The notes beneath the pieces are model-generated. The model was not told where the DNA came from. It worked only from the letters and a program-made list of their open reading frames with translations, and made no database searches. Below are positions 24,008 through 32,218 of a stretch of 64,000 nucleotides of DNA, piece by piece. The stretch lies in the NCBI RefSeq assembly GCF_023630175.1, contig NZ_JALLIN010000001.1, forward strand, positions 248,001 through 312,000, read 5' to 3'. Made by a program: the position numbers and the translations under genes. Position 1 is the first letter of the stretch. Each line of letters opens with the position of its first letter. This DNA is from Streptomyces cellostaticus (GTDB lineage Bacteria; Actinomycetota; Actinomycetes; Streptomycetales; Streptomycetaceae).

Positions 24008-24178
24008 ATGACCAACCCCTTCGACAGCGACGACCGCCCGTACGTCGTCCTCCGCAACGACCGCGCCGAGCACTCCCTGTGGCCGGCCGCCATCGACATC
24101 CCGGACGGCTGGACCGTCGTCCACGAGGAGGACTCCCGCGCCTCCTGCCTCACCTGGGTCGACGCCCACGCTTCCTGA
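24008..24178 (+). CDS. MbtH-like protein, C-terminally shortened (56 aa)
   Basis: A 56-residue ORF with an AGGAG site 7 nt before its ATG. It starts MTNPFDSDD and carries the MbtH hallmarks HSLWP (Ser23, Leu24, Trp25, Pro26), P-D-G-W (Trp35), VVH and Cys47-Leu48. MbtH-like proteins bind NRPS adenylation domains and support their folding and activity. Family members usually run 60-75 residues and end with a W-T-D-[ML]-R-P motif. Here the Trp-Thr-Asp positions read Ala55-Ser56-stop, so the C-terminal helix and tail are missing. The two surface tryptophans that clamp the A domain (25 and 35) are kept, so it may still work; alternatively it is decaying. It follows the exporter permease by 24 nt. 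Confidence 0.82.
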   Translation: MTNPFDSDDRPYVVLRNDRAEHSLWPAAIDIPDGWTVVHEEDSRASCLTWVDAHAS

Positions 24179-24295
24179 ACCCGTTCGTCCCGCGCCCCGC
24201 GTGCGCCGCCGGCGAGTGCCGCGGCCGGCCGGCCCACCGACCGAGATCGTCCCGCTCCTGGGCACCTGATGCGCTCCGGGCCCGGCGGAGGCTCC

Positions 24296-24511
24296 ATGCG
24301 TTGACTCCGGCCGCCGGTCGGGGCTGGTGTCGGTGGAGTCGCGTCGCAACAGGTCAGCGGCCCGATCATGGCCGTCGTCCCGGACAGTGGTGCGGATCTT
24401 CTTCCCGCGCCGGGCTCCCTCCAGGCCCAGGTCGCGCATCGACCGTGCGACGGTGCGGCGGGCCACCGGTACGCCCTCGCGACGCAGCTGCCGCCAGAGT
24501 GCTCCGAGCAG
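24296..24511 (-). pseudogene. IS3-family transposase OrfB remnant
   Basis: The minus-strand frame reads ...LWRQLRREGVPVARRTVAR, then SMRDLGLEGARRGKKIRTTV and RAADLLRRDS. This is the N-terminal, pre-catalytic part of IS3-type OrfB, where the normal text is RAADLLNRDF followed by NRRWVADFTYV. Similarity stops at about 24296, before any DDE residue, and no inverted repeats are obvious. This is a dead fragment of about 70 codons, and it lies just beyond the last NRPS-cluster gene. Confidence 0.75.
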
Positions 24512-24663
24512 GACAGGCTGCCGTCACGGCCCTCACCCGGCGCGGGTCCGCCCGGCACCTCTCCGGGCTCCGCGTCTCGCTCGGCATGCCCCGCGATGGC
24601 TTCTTCCGACCGCCACGACGGACGCGGCCTCGCCAGCCCTCGGCACCCCGCGCCCACGCCGAT

Positions 24664-24870
24664 GGGCCTCTCCGCACGGGCGCCGAGGACCTCGCGCTGT
24701 ACCGGGAGAAGTTCCGCCGCCGCCCACCGGAATCGCTGGACGAGCTGCACGGCCCGACCCGGGGCGCGGATCCACCACCGCACACGGCCTGGGCCGGGAT
24801 GACGTCGCGCTACCTGGGCAAGCCTCGCCGGCGCATCGACCTGTACCGAACCGGCCCGCACGGCCTGGGG
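24664..24870 (+). pseudogene. Degenerate coding remnant of unknown family
   Basis: One plus-strand frame over about 70 codons has protein-like composition (...GAEDLALYREKFRRR, PPESLDELHG, MTSRYLGKPRRRIDLYRTG) with no start codon in context and no continuation on either side. I associate this kind of text with a small Streptomyces protein family of unknown function but cannot name it. With the IS3 fragment beside it, the 24179-24905 stretch looks like eroded DNA between loci; I see no intact gene there. Confidence 0.35.
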
Positions 24871-24905
24871 GCGACGGCGCCCGACGCCGATCCCGGCGCC
24901 CGGGA

Positions 24906-26081
24906 CTATTCGGTTCCCCGGCGGCCGACCACCCAGCTCACGTCGTATCGCGGCAGCTCGGGGAGTCCCCGAACGCGTCGTGCCTCGGGTGTCAGAACGG
25001 CGAAGTGCCCGTCGAGCCCCAGAGCCCGGCAGCCTGCCTCCCAGTTCGCACACCAAATCCCCAGGGCCACCGCCGCGTAGTACCGCGACCCGGTGGAGGC
25101 GTGGAAATCGAACCGTGACGGCCTCTCCTCACCCGTCGACCGATCCGCCACCGCGACGCACCTGGTTGTCTGGCTGTTGAACGACGATGGCGCCCATTGG
25201 CACACCTCGTAGGAGCGCCCGTACGCCGCCCATGGCGGTCGGGTGACGTCCAGAGGCTTTCGGAAGTGCGGATCGGCGAAGAAGAGCGAGGTCAGCGGCA
25301 GGCGGCGGCGCTGGATCAACTGCATGCCGCGCAGCGCCAAGGGTTTGAAGGACGAGCGGTATCCCACGGCGCAGACACAGACGACGTGGTCCTCCTCGGG
25401 GTCGAATCTGTCGCCCAGATGTTCCACGATGCTCTTCTGGTCGGCGCCCGGACCGATCCAGCACGTCGCCAAGCCCATCCGCGTGGCGTGCAGAACGACG
25501 TGCTGCAGGCTTCGGCCGACGTCGACGACCGCCATGCGGTCGTACGTGCGGGGGGCGATCGCGACGAGGAACTCGTGGGCGCCCACGACCGGCCAGACGG
25601 TGAGCGAGGCCGCGACGTACTCGAAGCGTATGGGCCTGCCGCCGATCAATCGGTCGGGCATGGTGTACGAGCGGACGGCGTCCAGCAGTTCCGCACGGTG
25701 GTCCTCGGTCAGGTCCCGGGACTGGAACGACCGGCATGAGCGCCGAGCCCGCATGAGATCGAAGGCCCCGAGTCCGTCCCTGCGCTGGGGCAGGGCTTCG
25801 GTGGGGCGCAGCCCGAACTTCACCGTGACGAGATCGAAGACGAAGACCACGAACAGCAGCAACGCGACACCGGCCGGCAACCAGAGACCGATCCCCTGCA
25901 AGGCTCCGGTCGCCCGCCCCGCGGCCGCGACGAGGCAGAAGGCGAGCGAGGGAACCGCGTCGAGGATGTACTGCAGCCAACCGGTGAACTGGAGACGAGC
26001 CTTGAGACGTCTCAGGGAGGACGGCCGGGGCTTGGGTGAGGTGCTGCCGGTCCCCCTCGGGCGCATGCTGCTCTGAACCAT
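24906..26081 (-). CDS. Membrane-anchored nitroreductase-family protein
   Basis: 391 residues. I chose the ATG at 26081 because GAGAGG is 7 nt upstream; ATG 26087 is possible. Residues about 30-85 contain two hydrophobic segments (LQYILDAVPSLAFCLV and LWLPAGVALLLFVVFVF). The remainder resembles the nitroreductase fold: RARRSCRSFQSR near 110-121, a central GLATCWIGPGA and, late in the protein, SRYYAAVALGIWCANWEA with LDGHFAVL. It looks like a two-lobed pseudo-dimer of the TM1586 nitroreductase type, which binds FMN. The substrate is unknown. It stands alone, convergent with the remnant region, and its codon usage is slightly less GC-extreme than the NRPS genes. Confidence 0.75.
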   Translation of the reverse strand: MVQSSMRPRGTGSTSPKPRPSSLRRLKARLQFTGWLQYILDAVPSLAFCLVAAAGRATGALQGIGLWLPAGVALLLFVVFVFDLVTVKFGLRPTEALPQRRDGLGAFDLMRARRSCRSFQSRDLTEDHRAELLDAVRSYTMPDRLIGGRPIRFEYVAASLTVWPVVGAHEFLVAIAPRTYDRMAVVDVGRSLQHVVLHATRMGLATCWIGPGADQKSIVEHLGDRFDPEEDHVVCVCAVGYRSSFKPLALRGMQLIQRRRLPLTSLFFADPHFRKPLDVTRPPWAAYGRSYEVCQWAPSSFNSQTTRCVAVADRSTGEERPSRFDFHASTGSRYYAAVALGIWCANWEAGCRALGLDGHFAVLTPEARRVRGLPELPRYDVSWVVGRRGTE

Positions 26082-26657
26082 TGCCATACCTCTCGTGCGA
26101 TTGCCGCCCTCGTGGGCGGACTGCTCGTATCCGGTTTCCGGGGGCACGTCACGGCGCCTGCAGCCTGCGTGCCTTCAATGCGACCGCGGTGCGGAGCGCG
26201 TCGCGGGGAGGGGACCCGGATGTCCACGGTCTCTTCACCGGTCCCGCGCGGAGGCGGAGCTCGGAGTCCCTCGACCAAGTCGCCGAGCAGGTGGATGCTC
26301 TTGGCCCCGGCGTGGCTCCCGACAAGGACTCCGGGGGGCGCGGGCCGTCGCGGGCTGATGCTCGGGTCGCCAGGGACAGGAACCCGGTCACGACCCGCGG
26401 CTCACCGGCCGTTGCGCGTCGAGGCCCCGTTGGCGCTCCGAACCGAGACGGGCACCGGTGCTCGGTGGACAGGAGCGCCGTCGTGCCGCCGGTCCGGCAG
26501 GGCGGACTCGTGGGCTTCGGCGTCGCGCGGGGAAGGCTGCCGACGGCGATCGGCCACCGCCGCGGGCGCCGGGCTCCCGCGGACGCCCGCCCGCTGACCG
26601 GCACCTTCACGCGGCAGGCCCGCTACCCCCGGGGAGCGTGGTGGCCGGGCTCACGGC
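26082..26657. other. 576-bp stretch with no supported gene
   Basis: The stretch lies between the start of the nitroreductase-like gene and the end of the MFS gene. Open frames of 80-150 codons occur on both strands but are rich in Arg, Pro, Ser and Gly and show no recognisable motif. I see no tRNA, repeat or clear terminator. Confidence 0.5.
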
Positions 26658-28163
26658 TCACTCCGGTGCCGGCTCCGGGCGCCGGAGCAGCAGCGCCACC
26701 GCCGCCATGGCGAGCAGGGCGGCCGCGCTGCTGCCGAGCAGGGCGAACTGCATGCCGTCGACGAAGGCCGCCCGGGCCCGGTCGGCCACGGGGCCTCCGA
26801 TGGCGTTCGCGGCGGCCAGCGAGGACCGGGCCGCGTCGACGATCTGCGGGGGCTGCCCGGTGAGGTCCAGCCGATCGCGGTAGGCGGCGCTCAGGATGCT
26901 GCCGAGTACGGCGATGCCCAGCGCGCCGCCGACTTCCCGCGTGAGGTCGTTCATCGCGGAGCCGACACTCTGCAGGGCCCGGGGCAGGGCGCCGGTGATC
27001 GCCGTGGTGGCCGGGGTCATCGCCAGCCCCATCCCGATGCCGTTCGAGAACAGCGCGGCGGCGATCACCCAGTAGGAGCTGCCGCCGTCGAGCCGGGCGA
27101 GGACACCCATACCGAGGGCGACAGCCAGCAGTCCGACGACCCAGGGGCCCCTGGCCCCGAAGCGGGCGGCCAGGCGCGGGGTCAGCCGGGAGGACGGCAC
27201 CATGCCGACGGACAACGGCAGCATGCTCACGGCGGCGACCAGGGCGCTGTCACCGCGCACCATCTGCAGGTACTGCATCGTCACGAAGATGAAGCCGAAG
27301 AATCCGAAGAACATGAGCGTCATCGACAGCGAACCGGCCGCGAAGCGCCGGTTGCGGAAGAGCCGCGGGTCCAGCAGCGGGTACCGCTGCCGCAGCTCCC
27401 AGACCACGAACCCGGCCAGCACCGCCAGCCCCAGGCCGATGCCGCCGAGGGTGACGGCGTCACCCCAGCCACGGGTCGGAGCCTCGATCACCGAGTACAC
27501 GACAGCCGCCAGCCCCGCCACCACGAGCAGCGCGCCGACCAGGTCGATCGGCGGTGCGTCCGACTCGGCCGACTCGGGCACGTACAGGAGGGTGCCGACC
27601 AGGGCGACCAGTGCGAGGACGACGTTGAGCAGAAAGACGGAGGGCCAGGACCACAGCTCCAGCAGCAGCCCCGACGCCAGGATCCCCACCACCGCGCTGG
27701 CCCCGGCGACCGCGGCCCATACGCTGATCGCGCGGGCCCGCTGGGCACCTGAGAAGGTGCTGGTGATCGTGGACAGGGTGGCCGGCATGACCAGGGCGGC
27801 GCCCATCCCGAGCACTCCGCGCATGGCGATCAGCAGGTCGGGATCGGTGGTGAGCGCCGCCGCCCCGGAGCCGCCTCCGAAGATCGCGAGACCGGCGAGC
27901 AGTGCCCTGCGGCGGCCGAACCGGTCGCCCAGCGCACCTGCCGGCAGCAGCAGCGAGGCGAACGCCAGGCTGTAGGCGTCGATGATCCAGGACAGCTGGG
28001 TCTGGCTGCCGTGCGTTTCCCTGGCGATGTCGGGCAGCGCCACATTGAGCGAGGCCATCGCGGCTACCACGCCGCCCAGGGCGAGGCAGGTGATGACGAG
28101 GACGAGGGTGTTGCGGGCAGGGGGTGCGGCGCGGGCGGTGTCGAGAGGTTGGACGACGCTCAT
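26658..28163 (-). CDS. MFS drug efflux transporter, DHA2 (14-TM, EmrB/QacA) family
   Basis: 501 residues from the ATG at 28163, preceded by AGGAAG at 8 nt. The sequence shows about 14 hydrophobic helices and the DHA2 motifs: LNVALPDIAR in TM1, LAFASLLLPAGALGDRFGRRR (motif A loop) and WSWPSVFLLNVVLA after the motif-C helix, with a long C-terminal soluble-membrane loop near IVDAARSSLAAAN. It is a proton-driven exporter of drugs or dyes in the inner membrane. It is divergent from a TetR gene across a 284-bp region that contains an imperfect palindrome, the usual arrangement for ligand-induced efflux. The exported compound cannot be told from sequence. Confidence 0.93.
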   Translation of the reverse strand: MSVVQPLDTARAAPPARNTLVLVITCLALGGVVAAMASLNVALPDIARETHGSQTQLSWIIDAYSLAFASLLLPAGALGDRFGRRRALLAGLAIFGGGSGAAALTTDPDLLIAMRGVLGMGAALVMPATLSTITSTFSGAQRARAISVWAAVAGASAVVGILASGLLLELWSWPSVFLLNVVLALVALVGTLLYVPESAESDAPPIDLVGALLVVAGLAAVVYSVIEAPTRGWGDAVTLGGIGLGLAVLAGFVVWELRQRYPLLDPRLFRNRRFAAGSLSMTLMFFGFFGFIFVTMQYLQMVRGDSALVAAVSMLPLSVGMVPSSRLTPRLAARFGARGPWVVGLLAVALGMGVLARLDGGSSYWVIAAALFSNGIGMGLAMTPATTAITGALPRALQSVGSAMNDLTREVGGALGIAVLGSILSAAYRDRLDLTGQPPQIVDAARSSLAAANAIGGPVADRARAAFVDGMQFALLGSSAAALLAMAAVALLLRRPEPAPE

Positions 28164-28276
28164 GCGATGTTCTTCCTGGAGTCCCGGCGGAGTGCCGGCG
28201 TCTTCTGGCTTTCGGACGTGGTCAGCCGGTGTGGCTGTCCGGACCCACGGTGGTGGCGCCGGAGACGGGATTTCCA

Positions 28277-28292
28277 CCCTGATGAATAAGGG
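28277..28292. promoter_or_regulatory. Imperfect palindrome, candidate TetR operator
   Basis: CCCTGATGAATAAGGG lies between the divergent MFS and TetR genes; arms CCCT/AGGG are perfect and most inner bases are symmetric. The core GATGAATAA recurs at the TetR start codon (28447-28455), so the repressor could cover both sites. Confidence 0.4.
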
Positions 28293-28447
28293 ACGGGCCG
28301 GTGTCGGGGCTGCCGTCGGCCCGGACCCCTGCGGCACGGATCCGCGGTCTGCCCGGCGACGTGCGGTGGCGGCCGACAGCCTGCCGGCGGGTCGAGACGC
28401 CCGTCGGCAGGCGGCTCACCGGCCTGGTGGACAATATTTCAGTGGTG

Positions 28448-29104
28448 ATGAATAAAGCCCCGCGCCGCGGTAGGCGGCCCGGCAGCCCGGACACCAGGAC
28501 CGCGATCCTCGACGTCGCCCGCCGCCGTTTCCTCAACCAGGGCTACCACGCGGTGACCCTGCGCTCCATCGCGGCCGAGGCGGACGTGGACCTGGCCCTG
28601 GTCAGTTACTTCTTCGGCTCCAAGAAGGGCCTGTTCGGCGCGGCTCTGGCTCTGTCGGTCAACCCGGCGGACGTGGTGGCCCAGGTACTGGAGGGCGATC
28701 CGGCGACCTTTCCTCAGCGCGCGCTGCAAAGGGTGCTCGCCGCCTGGGACGATCCCGAGTCCGGTCCCGCCCTGCTCACGCTGTTCAGGAACACCATGCA
28801 GGACGACACCTTCGCGGCGCTGGTGAAGGAGGTCATCGAGCGCGAGATCGTCGACCGGGTAGCGGCGTCGCTCGGCGGCACCGCCGCCCGCCGACGCGCC
28901 ATGGCCTTCTGCTCGCAGATAGCCGGGCTCATCGCCACTCGCTACCTGCTGCGCCTGGAGCCCATGGCCTCCATGACCCACGAGGAGATCATCCGCCGCC
29001 TCGGCCCGGCACTGCGCCAGAGCCTCAGCGACCCAGGCCGGAGCTTCCCGCAGAGAGCGACAGGTCAGCGGCGTTCACAGCGGGATTCCAAGGACACGTC
29101 ATGA
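28448..29104 (+). CDS. TetR family transcriptional regulator
   Basis: 218 residues from the ATG at 28448; two GTG codons directly upstream are in frame and no ribosome-binding site is evident, so the leader may be short. The N-terminal helix-turn-helix is plain: AILDVARRRFLNQGY, VTLRSIAAEADVDLALVSYFF, then GSKKGLF. The C-terminal half (about 80-200) has the TetR_C-type region with DDPESGPALLTLFRNT. The ligand is unknown. The gene is divergent from the DHA2 efflux gene, so it is most simply its repressor. The reading frame ends with a basic Ser/Arg-rich tail. Confidence 0.93.
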   Translation: MNKAPRRGRRPGSPDTRTAILDVARRRFLNQGYHAVTLRSIAAEADVDLALVSYFFGSKKGLFGAALALSVNPADVVAQVLEGDPATFPQRALQRVLAAWDDPESGPALLTLFRNTMQDDTFAALVKEVIEREIVDRVAASLGGTAARRRAMAFCSQIAGLIATRYLLRLEPMASMTHEEIIRRLGPALRQSLSDPGRSFPQRATGQRRSQRDSKDTS

Positions 29105-29212
29105 ACGTCCGGAACAGGTGGAGGCACACCCCGACGAGTCAGCGACCACGGCCTCCTCGCCGGCCACCATCACGTCCTGCCCGCAGACAACCGCTGGGAG
29201 CACCCTCACGGC

Positions 29213-29356
29213 TCCCGGGTCGTCGTAGCCGAGGCCGTTCGTGGCGCCGAGCGGATCGGTACGGGACAGCAGGTTGCCGCTCGCGTCGTAGCGGAAGCGG
29301 GTGGTGTGGCCGAGGGCGTTCGTGGTGGCCAGGATGCGGCAGTGCGGGCCGATCAG
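29213..29356 (-). pseudogene. RHS/YD-repeat protein remnant
   Basis: About 48 codons of the minus strand read ILATTNALGHTTRFRYD then ASGNLLSRTDPLGATNGLGY. This is two consecutive YD repeats as found in RHS polymorphic-toxin proteins. Nothing on either side continues the family. It is a small orphan fragment in the 446-bp gap between the TetR and AraC genes, and that gap shows no other gene. Confidence 0.7.
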
Positions 29357-29550
29357 GTGCCGGGTGGGACGGCCGCGACCCGATGCTCCCCGAGCCCAGA
29401 CAGGCCGGCCACCGCGGAGTCGGGCTTCGGGCCGGCGTGTGACACCGAATGACAGTTTTGGGGCACCATCGGTCAGCAGGATCTCCGCCACCATGACTAC
29501 ATTGGAAGGGCCGAGGACACCCGTCGACAGCCCTCGGCGGAGAAGACAGC

Positions 29551-30600
29551 ATGCGGACGATCACCCTCGACCGTGCGTGGAGACTCGCGCTGCACCAGGC
29601 AGGCCTCTCGGCCGACGAGGTCGCTCGCAAGGCGGGGCTTCCCGTGGACCTCCTGTCCCGCGATCCGGCGGTCGTTTCCGTGGATGCCTATCGCGCCATG
29701 TGGGAGGCCGTGGAGGGTCTCGGTGAGAACGACCCGACGCTTGCGGTGCGTCTGGGTGCGGAAGCCACGCCTGAGCTGTTCAGCCCCGTTCTGTTCGCGG
29801 CGTTGTGCAGCGGTGATCTGTGCCGGGCCATGGAGCGTATCCAGGCGCACAAGCCCCTGGTTTCACCGCAGCAGGTGGATCTTCGCCACACGCCTCTTGA
29901 GTTTGGTGTCTCCTGGCGCTGGCCGAAGGACGTTGCACCGATGCCCGCCCTCGAAATGGCGGCGCACGCCGTGCTGGTCACGCAACTGGCTCGCACGGGA
30001 ACGCGCGAGCGGATCGCGCCGGTCGCGGTGACCATGCCCCGGCTGCCCAAGAACCTCGACGCGCTGACGGACTTCCTCGGTACCGCGCCCACCGCGGGGC
30101 CCGCAGGGGTGGTCTTCCGAGCCCAGGACGCCCGGCGGCCGTTCCTCACCGCGAGTGAGGCAATGTGGACCTTCTTCGAGGGCGAGTTCCGCCGCCGGTC
30201 GGAGCCGCAGCAGCAGGCGTCGACCGTCGAGCAGGTCCGAACCCACCTGCTGGAGTGCCTGCCCGCCGCGGAGGCCTCCATCGACGCGGTGGCCGCACGC
30301 ATGGCGGTGAGCAGACGGACCCTCCAACGTCTGCTGGCAGCCGAGGGCACGATCTTCCGCGATGTGGTGCGCGACGTACGTGAGGAACTGGCGCGTCGCT
30401 ACCTGTGCGACACCTCTGTCCCGCTCTCGGAGATCGCGTTCCTCCTGGGGTATGGAGAGGTCACGTCGTTCATCCGCGCCTTCCGCAGCTGGACCGGCAG
30501 CACCCCTCAGCGGTACCGGGGCGCCCGTCGGCACGACCTGGCACCGGGTGCCCGCCGAACGGCACCGCTTGGCACCCGCTCGACAGCACTGCCCTTCTAG
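29551..30600 (+). CDS. AraC family transcriptional regulator (Arabinose_bd-type N-domain)
   Basis: 349 residues from the ATG at 29551 with GGAGAAG 5 nt upstream. Residues about 20-215 match the Arabinose_bd-like effector domain seen in regulators such as OruR/ArgR-type AraC proteins (AGLPVDLLSRDPAVVS..., LFSPVLFAALCSGDL). Residues 240-330 form the two AraC helix-turn-helices: IDAVAARMAVSRRTLQRLLA and LSEIAFLLGYGEVTSFIRAF, followed by WTGSTPQRYR. This subgroup often controls adjacent oxidoreductase or lipase genes. Downstream lie an eroded alpha/beta-hydrolase and an SDR gene, which may be the original targets. Confidence 0.92.
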   Translation: MRTITLDRAWRLALHQAGLSADEVARKAGLPVDLLSRDPAVVSVDAYRAMWEAVEGLGENDPTLAVRLGAEATPELFSPVLFAALCSGDLCRAMERIQAHKPLVSPQQVDLRHTPLEFGVSWRWPKDVAPMPALEMAAHAVLVTQLARTGTRERIAPVAVTMPRLPKNLDALTDFLGTAPTAGPAGVVFRAQDARRPFLTASEAMWTFFEGEFRRRSEPQQQASTVEQVRTHLLECLPAAEASIDAVAARMAVSRRTLQRLLAAEGTIFRDVVRDVREELARRYLCDTSVPLSEIAFLLGYGEVTSFIRAFRSWTGSTPQRYRGARRHDLAPGARRTAPLGTRSTALPF

Positions 30601-30891
30601 GGTCGAGGTACCAAGCCGACCAGGTCAGGCAGCCGCCTCCACCGCCGGAGTACCTCTTATGCCCTACCACCCCGAACTCGCCGCCGAGCCCGCCGACTGC
30701 CGCATGGCGTCGGCCACCGGTGGACGGTGCCCCTAGTCAGGCGTTCCGACCGCACGGGGTGGTCCAGCCACCTCCGCGGCCACGACCACGGCGACCCGCC
30801 CCCCACCCGTTCGCCGTGCCTGCTCGCACGGAGAACCCAGTCGGCCCGCCTCCCAGCCGGATCGGTGTCGGGACCCTCGACCTGTTTCCAC

Positions 30892-31089
30892 AACGAGTGC
30901 ACGCACTACGCCGAACGCCTGAGCGGCGCCGGAGTCGACACCGAACTCCTCGGCGTGGAAAGCGCCTACCACGGCTTCGGCACCGGGCCCCAGGCACCCG
31001 TCAACAAGGACTTCGTCCAGGCCCAGCTCGCCCCCGTCGCGGCACGGCTGAGCCTCCCCGCCCCCACCCTCAGCCCGGAGAACTCATGA
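30892..31089 (+). pseudogene. Alpha/beta-hydrolase (HSL-type esterase) C-terminal remnant
   Basis: About 65 codons read NECTHYAERLSGAGVDTELL, then ESAYHGFGTGPQAPVNKDFV. This is the C-terminal end of HSL-family esterases, with the catalytic His in AYHGF. No nucleophile elbow or oxyanion motif is found upstream; 30601-30891 holds nothing recognisable. The frame ends in a TGA overlapping the ATG of the SDR gene, so the intact esterase was probably once co-translated with it. Confidence 0.6.
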
Positions 31090-32021
31090 GCTGGTCAACG
31101 AACGACATCCCCGACCTCAGCGGCAAGACCGCAGTGGTGACCGGCGCCAACGGCGGACTCGGCCTCGCCTCCGCCAAAGCGCTGGCCGGAAAGGGCGCCC
31201 AAGTCGTGATGGCCGTACGCAACCAGACCAAAGCCATGGGTGCCCGCGAAGAGATTCTGGCCGCCCACCCGGACGCCGCACTGGAACTCGTGGCACTCGA
31301 CCTTGCTTCGCAGGCGTCGGTCCGGACGGCCGCCGAGGAGATCCTCACCGGCCACGACCGCCTTGACATCCTCATGTGCAACGCCGGTGTGATGGCCCTG
31401 CCCCACGGCCCGACCGAGGACGGATTCGACACTCAGCTCGGCATCAACGTGCTGGGGCACTGGGCGCTGGTCAGCCACCTACTGCCCTTGATCGTGAGCA
31501 CCCCAGGTGCCCGGGTGGTGACCCTGTCGAGTCTTGCCCAGCACCAGGGGCGCCCGCTCGACACCGCTGATCCACACATGCACAAGGACTTCGACACCTG
31601 GGCCATGTACGGCGCCACCAAACTCGCCATGCGGCACCTCGCCGTCGGCCTGCAACAACAGTTCGACGCAGCCGGTCTCGACGCCAAGGCACTGTCTGCG
31701 CAGCCCGGTTCGACGGACAGCGACCTTCAGATCGGCCACACCGCCCACTCCAGCGGCGGGCGCCTGGGCCGCCTCGCCGCCTTCATGGGCCGACACGGCA
31801 TGTCCCCCGACCGCGGCGCACTCAGCCAGCTGCGCGCCGCAACCGACCCCCGGGCACCGGGCGGCGGCTTCTACGGCCCACGGTGGGCCGTCGCAGGACC
31901 CCCGGTACGACGCCCACTGCTCCGGCCGGGCAGCGACGCGGCGATCCGTACACTCTGGCAGGTCGGACGGACCCAAACGGGCCTCCCCATCGACGTCACC
32001 AACACGATCACCCATTCCTGA
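31086..32021 (+). CDS. Short-chain dehydrogenase/reductase (SDR)
   Basis: 311 residues from the ATG at 31086, which overlaps the stop of the esterase remnant. Classical/extended SDR features are present: cofactor loop TGANGGLG (near 19-26), CNAGVM, catalytic Ser in TLSSLA and YGATK. The Asp-Leu-Ala (LDLA) region and a basic residue after the loop (AVRN) suggest NADP(H). It resembles retinol-dehydrogenase-like bacterial SDRs of unknown substrate. The C-terminal extension (about 240-311) includes FYGPRWAVAGPP, as in this subgroup. It is probably controlled by the AraC regulator upstream. Confidence 0.9.
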   Translation: MSWSTNDIPDLSGKTAVVTGANGGLGLASAKALAGKGAQVVMAVRNQTKAMGAREEILAAHPDAALELVALDLASQASVRTAAEEILTGHDRLDILMCNAGVMALPHGPTEDGFDTQLGINVLGHWALVSHLLPLIVSTPGARVVTLSSLAQHQGRPLDTADPHMHKDFDTWAMYGATKLAMRHLAVGLQQQFDAAGLDAKALSAQPGSTDSDLQIGHTAHSSGGRLGRLAAFMGRHGMSPDRGALSQLRAATDPRAPGGGFYGPRWAVAGPPVRRPLLRPGSDAAIRTLWQVGRTQTGLPIDVTNTITHS

Positions 32022-32218
32022 CCCCCACCGCACCGGCCCCGTCTCCCGAGCTCTGGCGTTCAACACAGCACCCGCCGATCGTGAACTCGGCTCACAGCTC
32101 GACGGTTCCTTGGCCTCGGTTCAACTTCCGCTTATCTCTGTCAAGTTGCACTGCCACAGGGCGGTCCCGCCTGGCGAGGAACGGGATTCCCCGCACTACG
32201 GATCAGGGGCAGGGCCGG

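Noticed and set aside
24327..25118. 263-codon plus-strand frame over the remnant region
   Set aside because: It crosses the IS3 fragment and the nitroreductase gene end in a non-coding frame and shows no family features.
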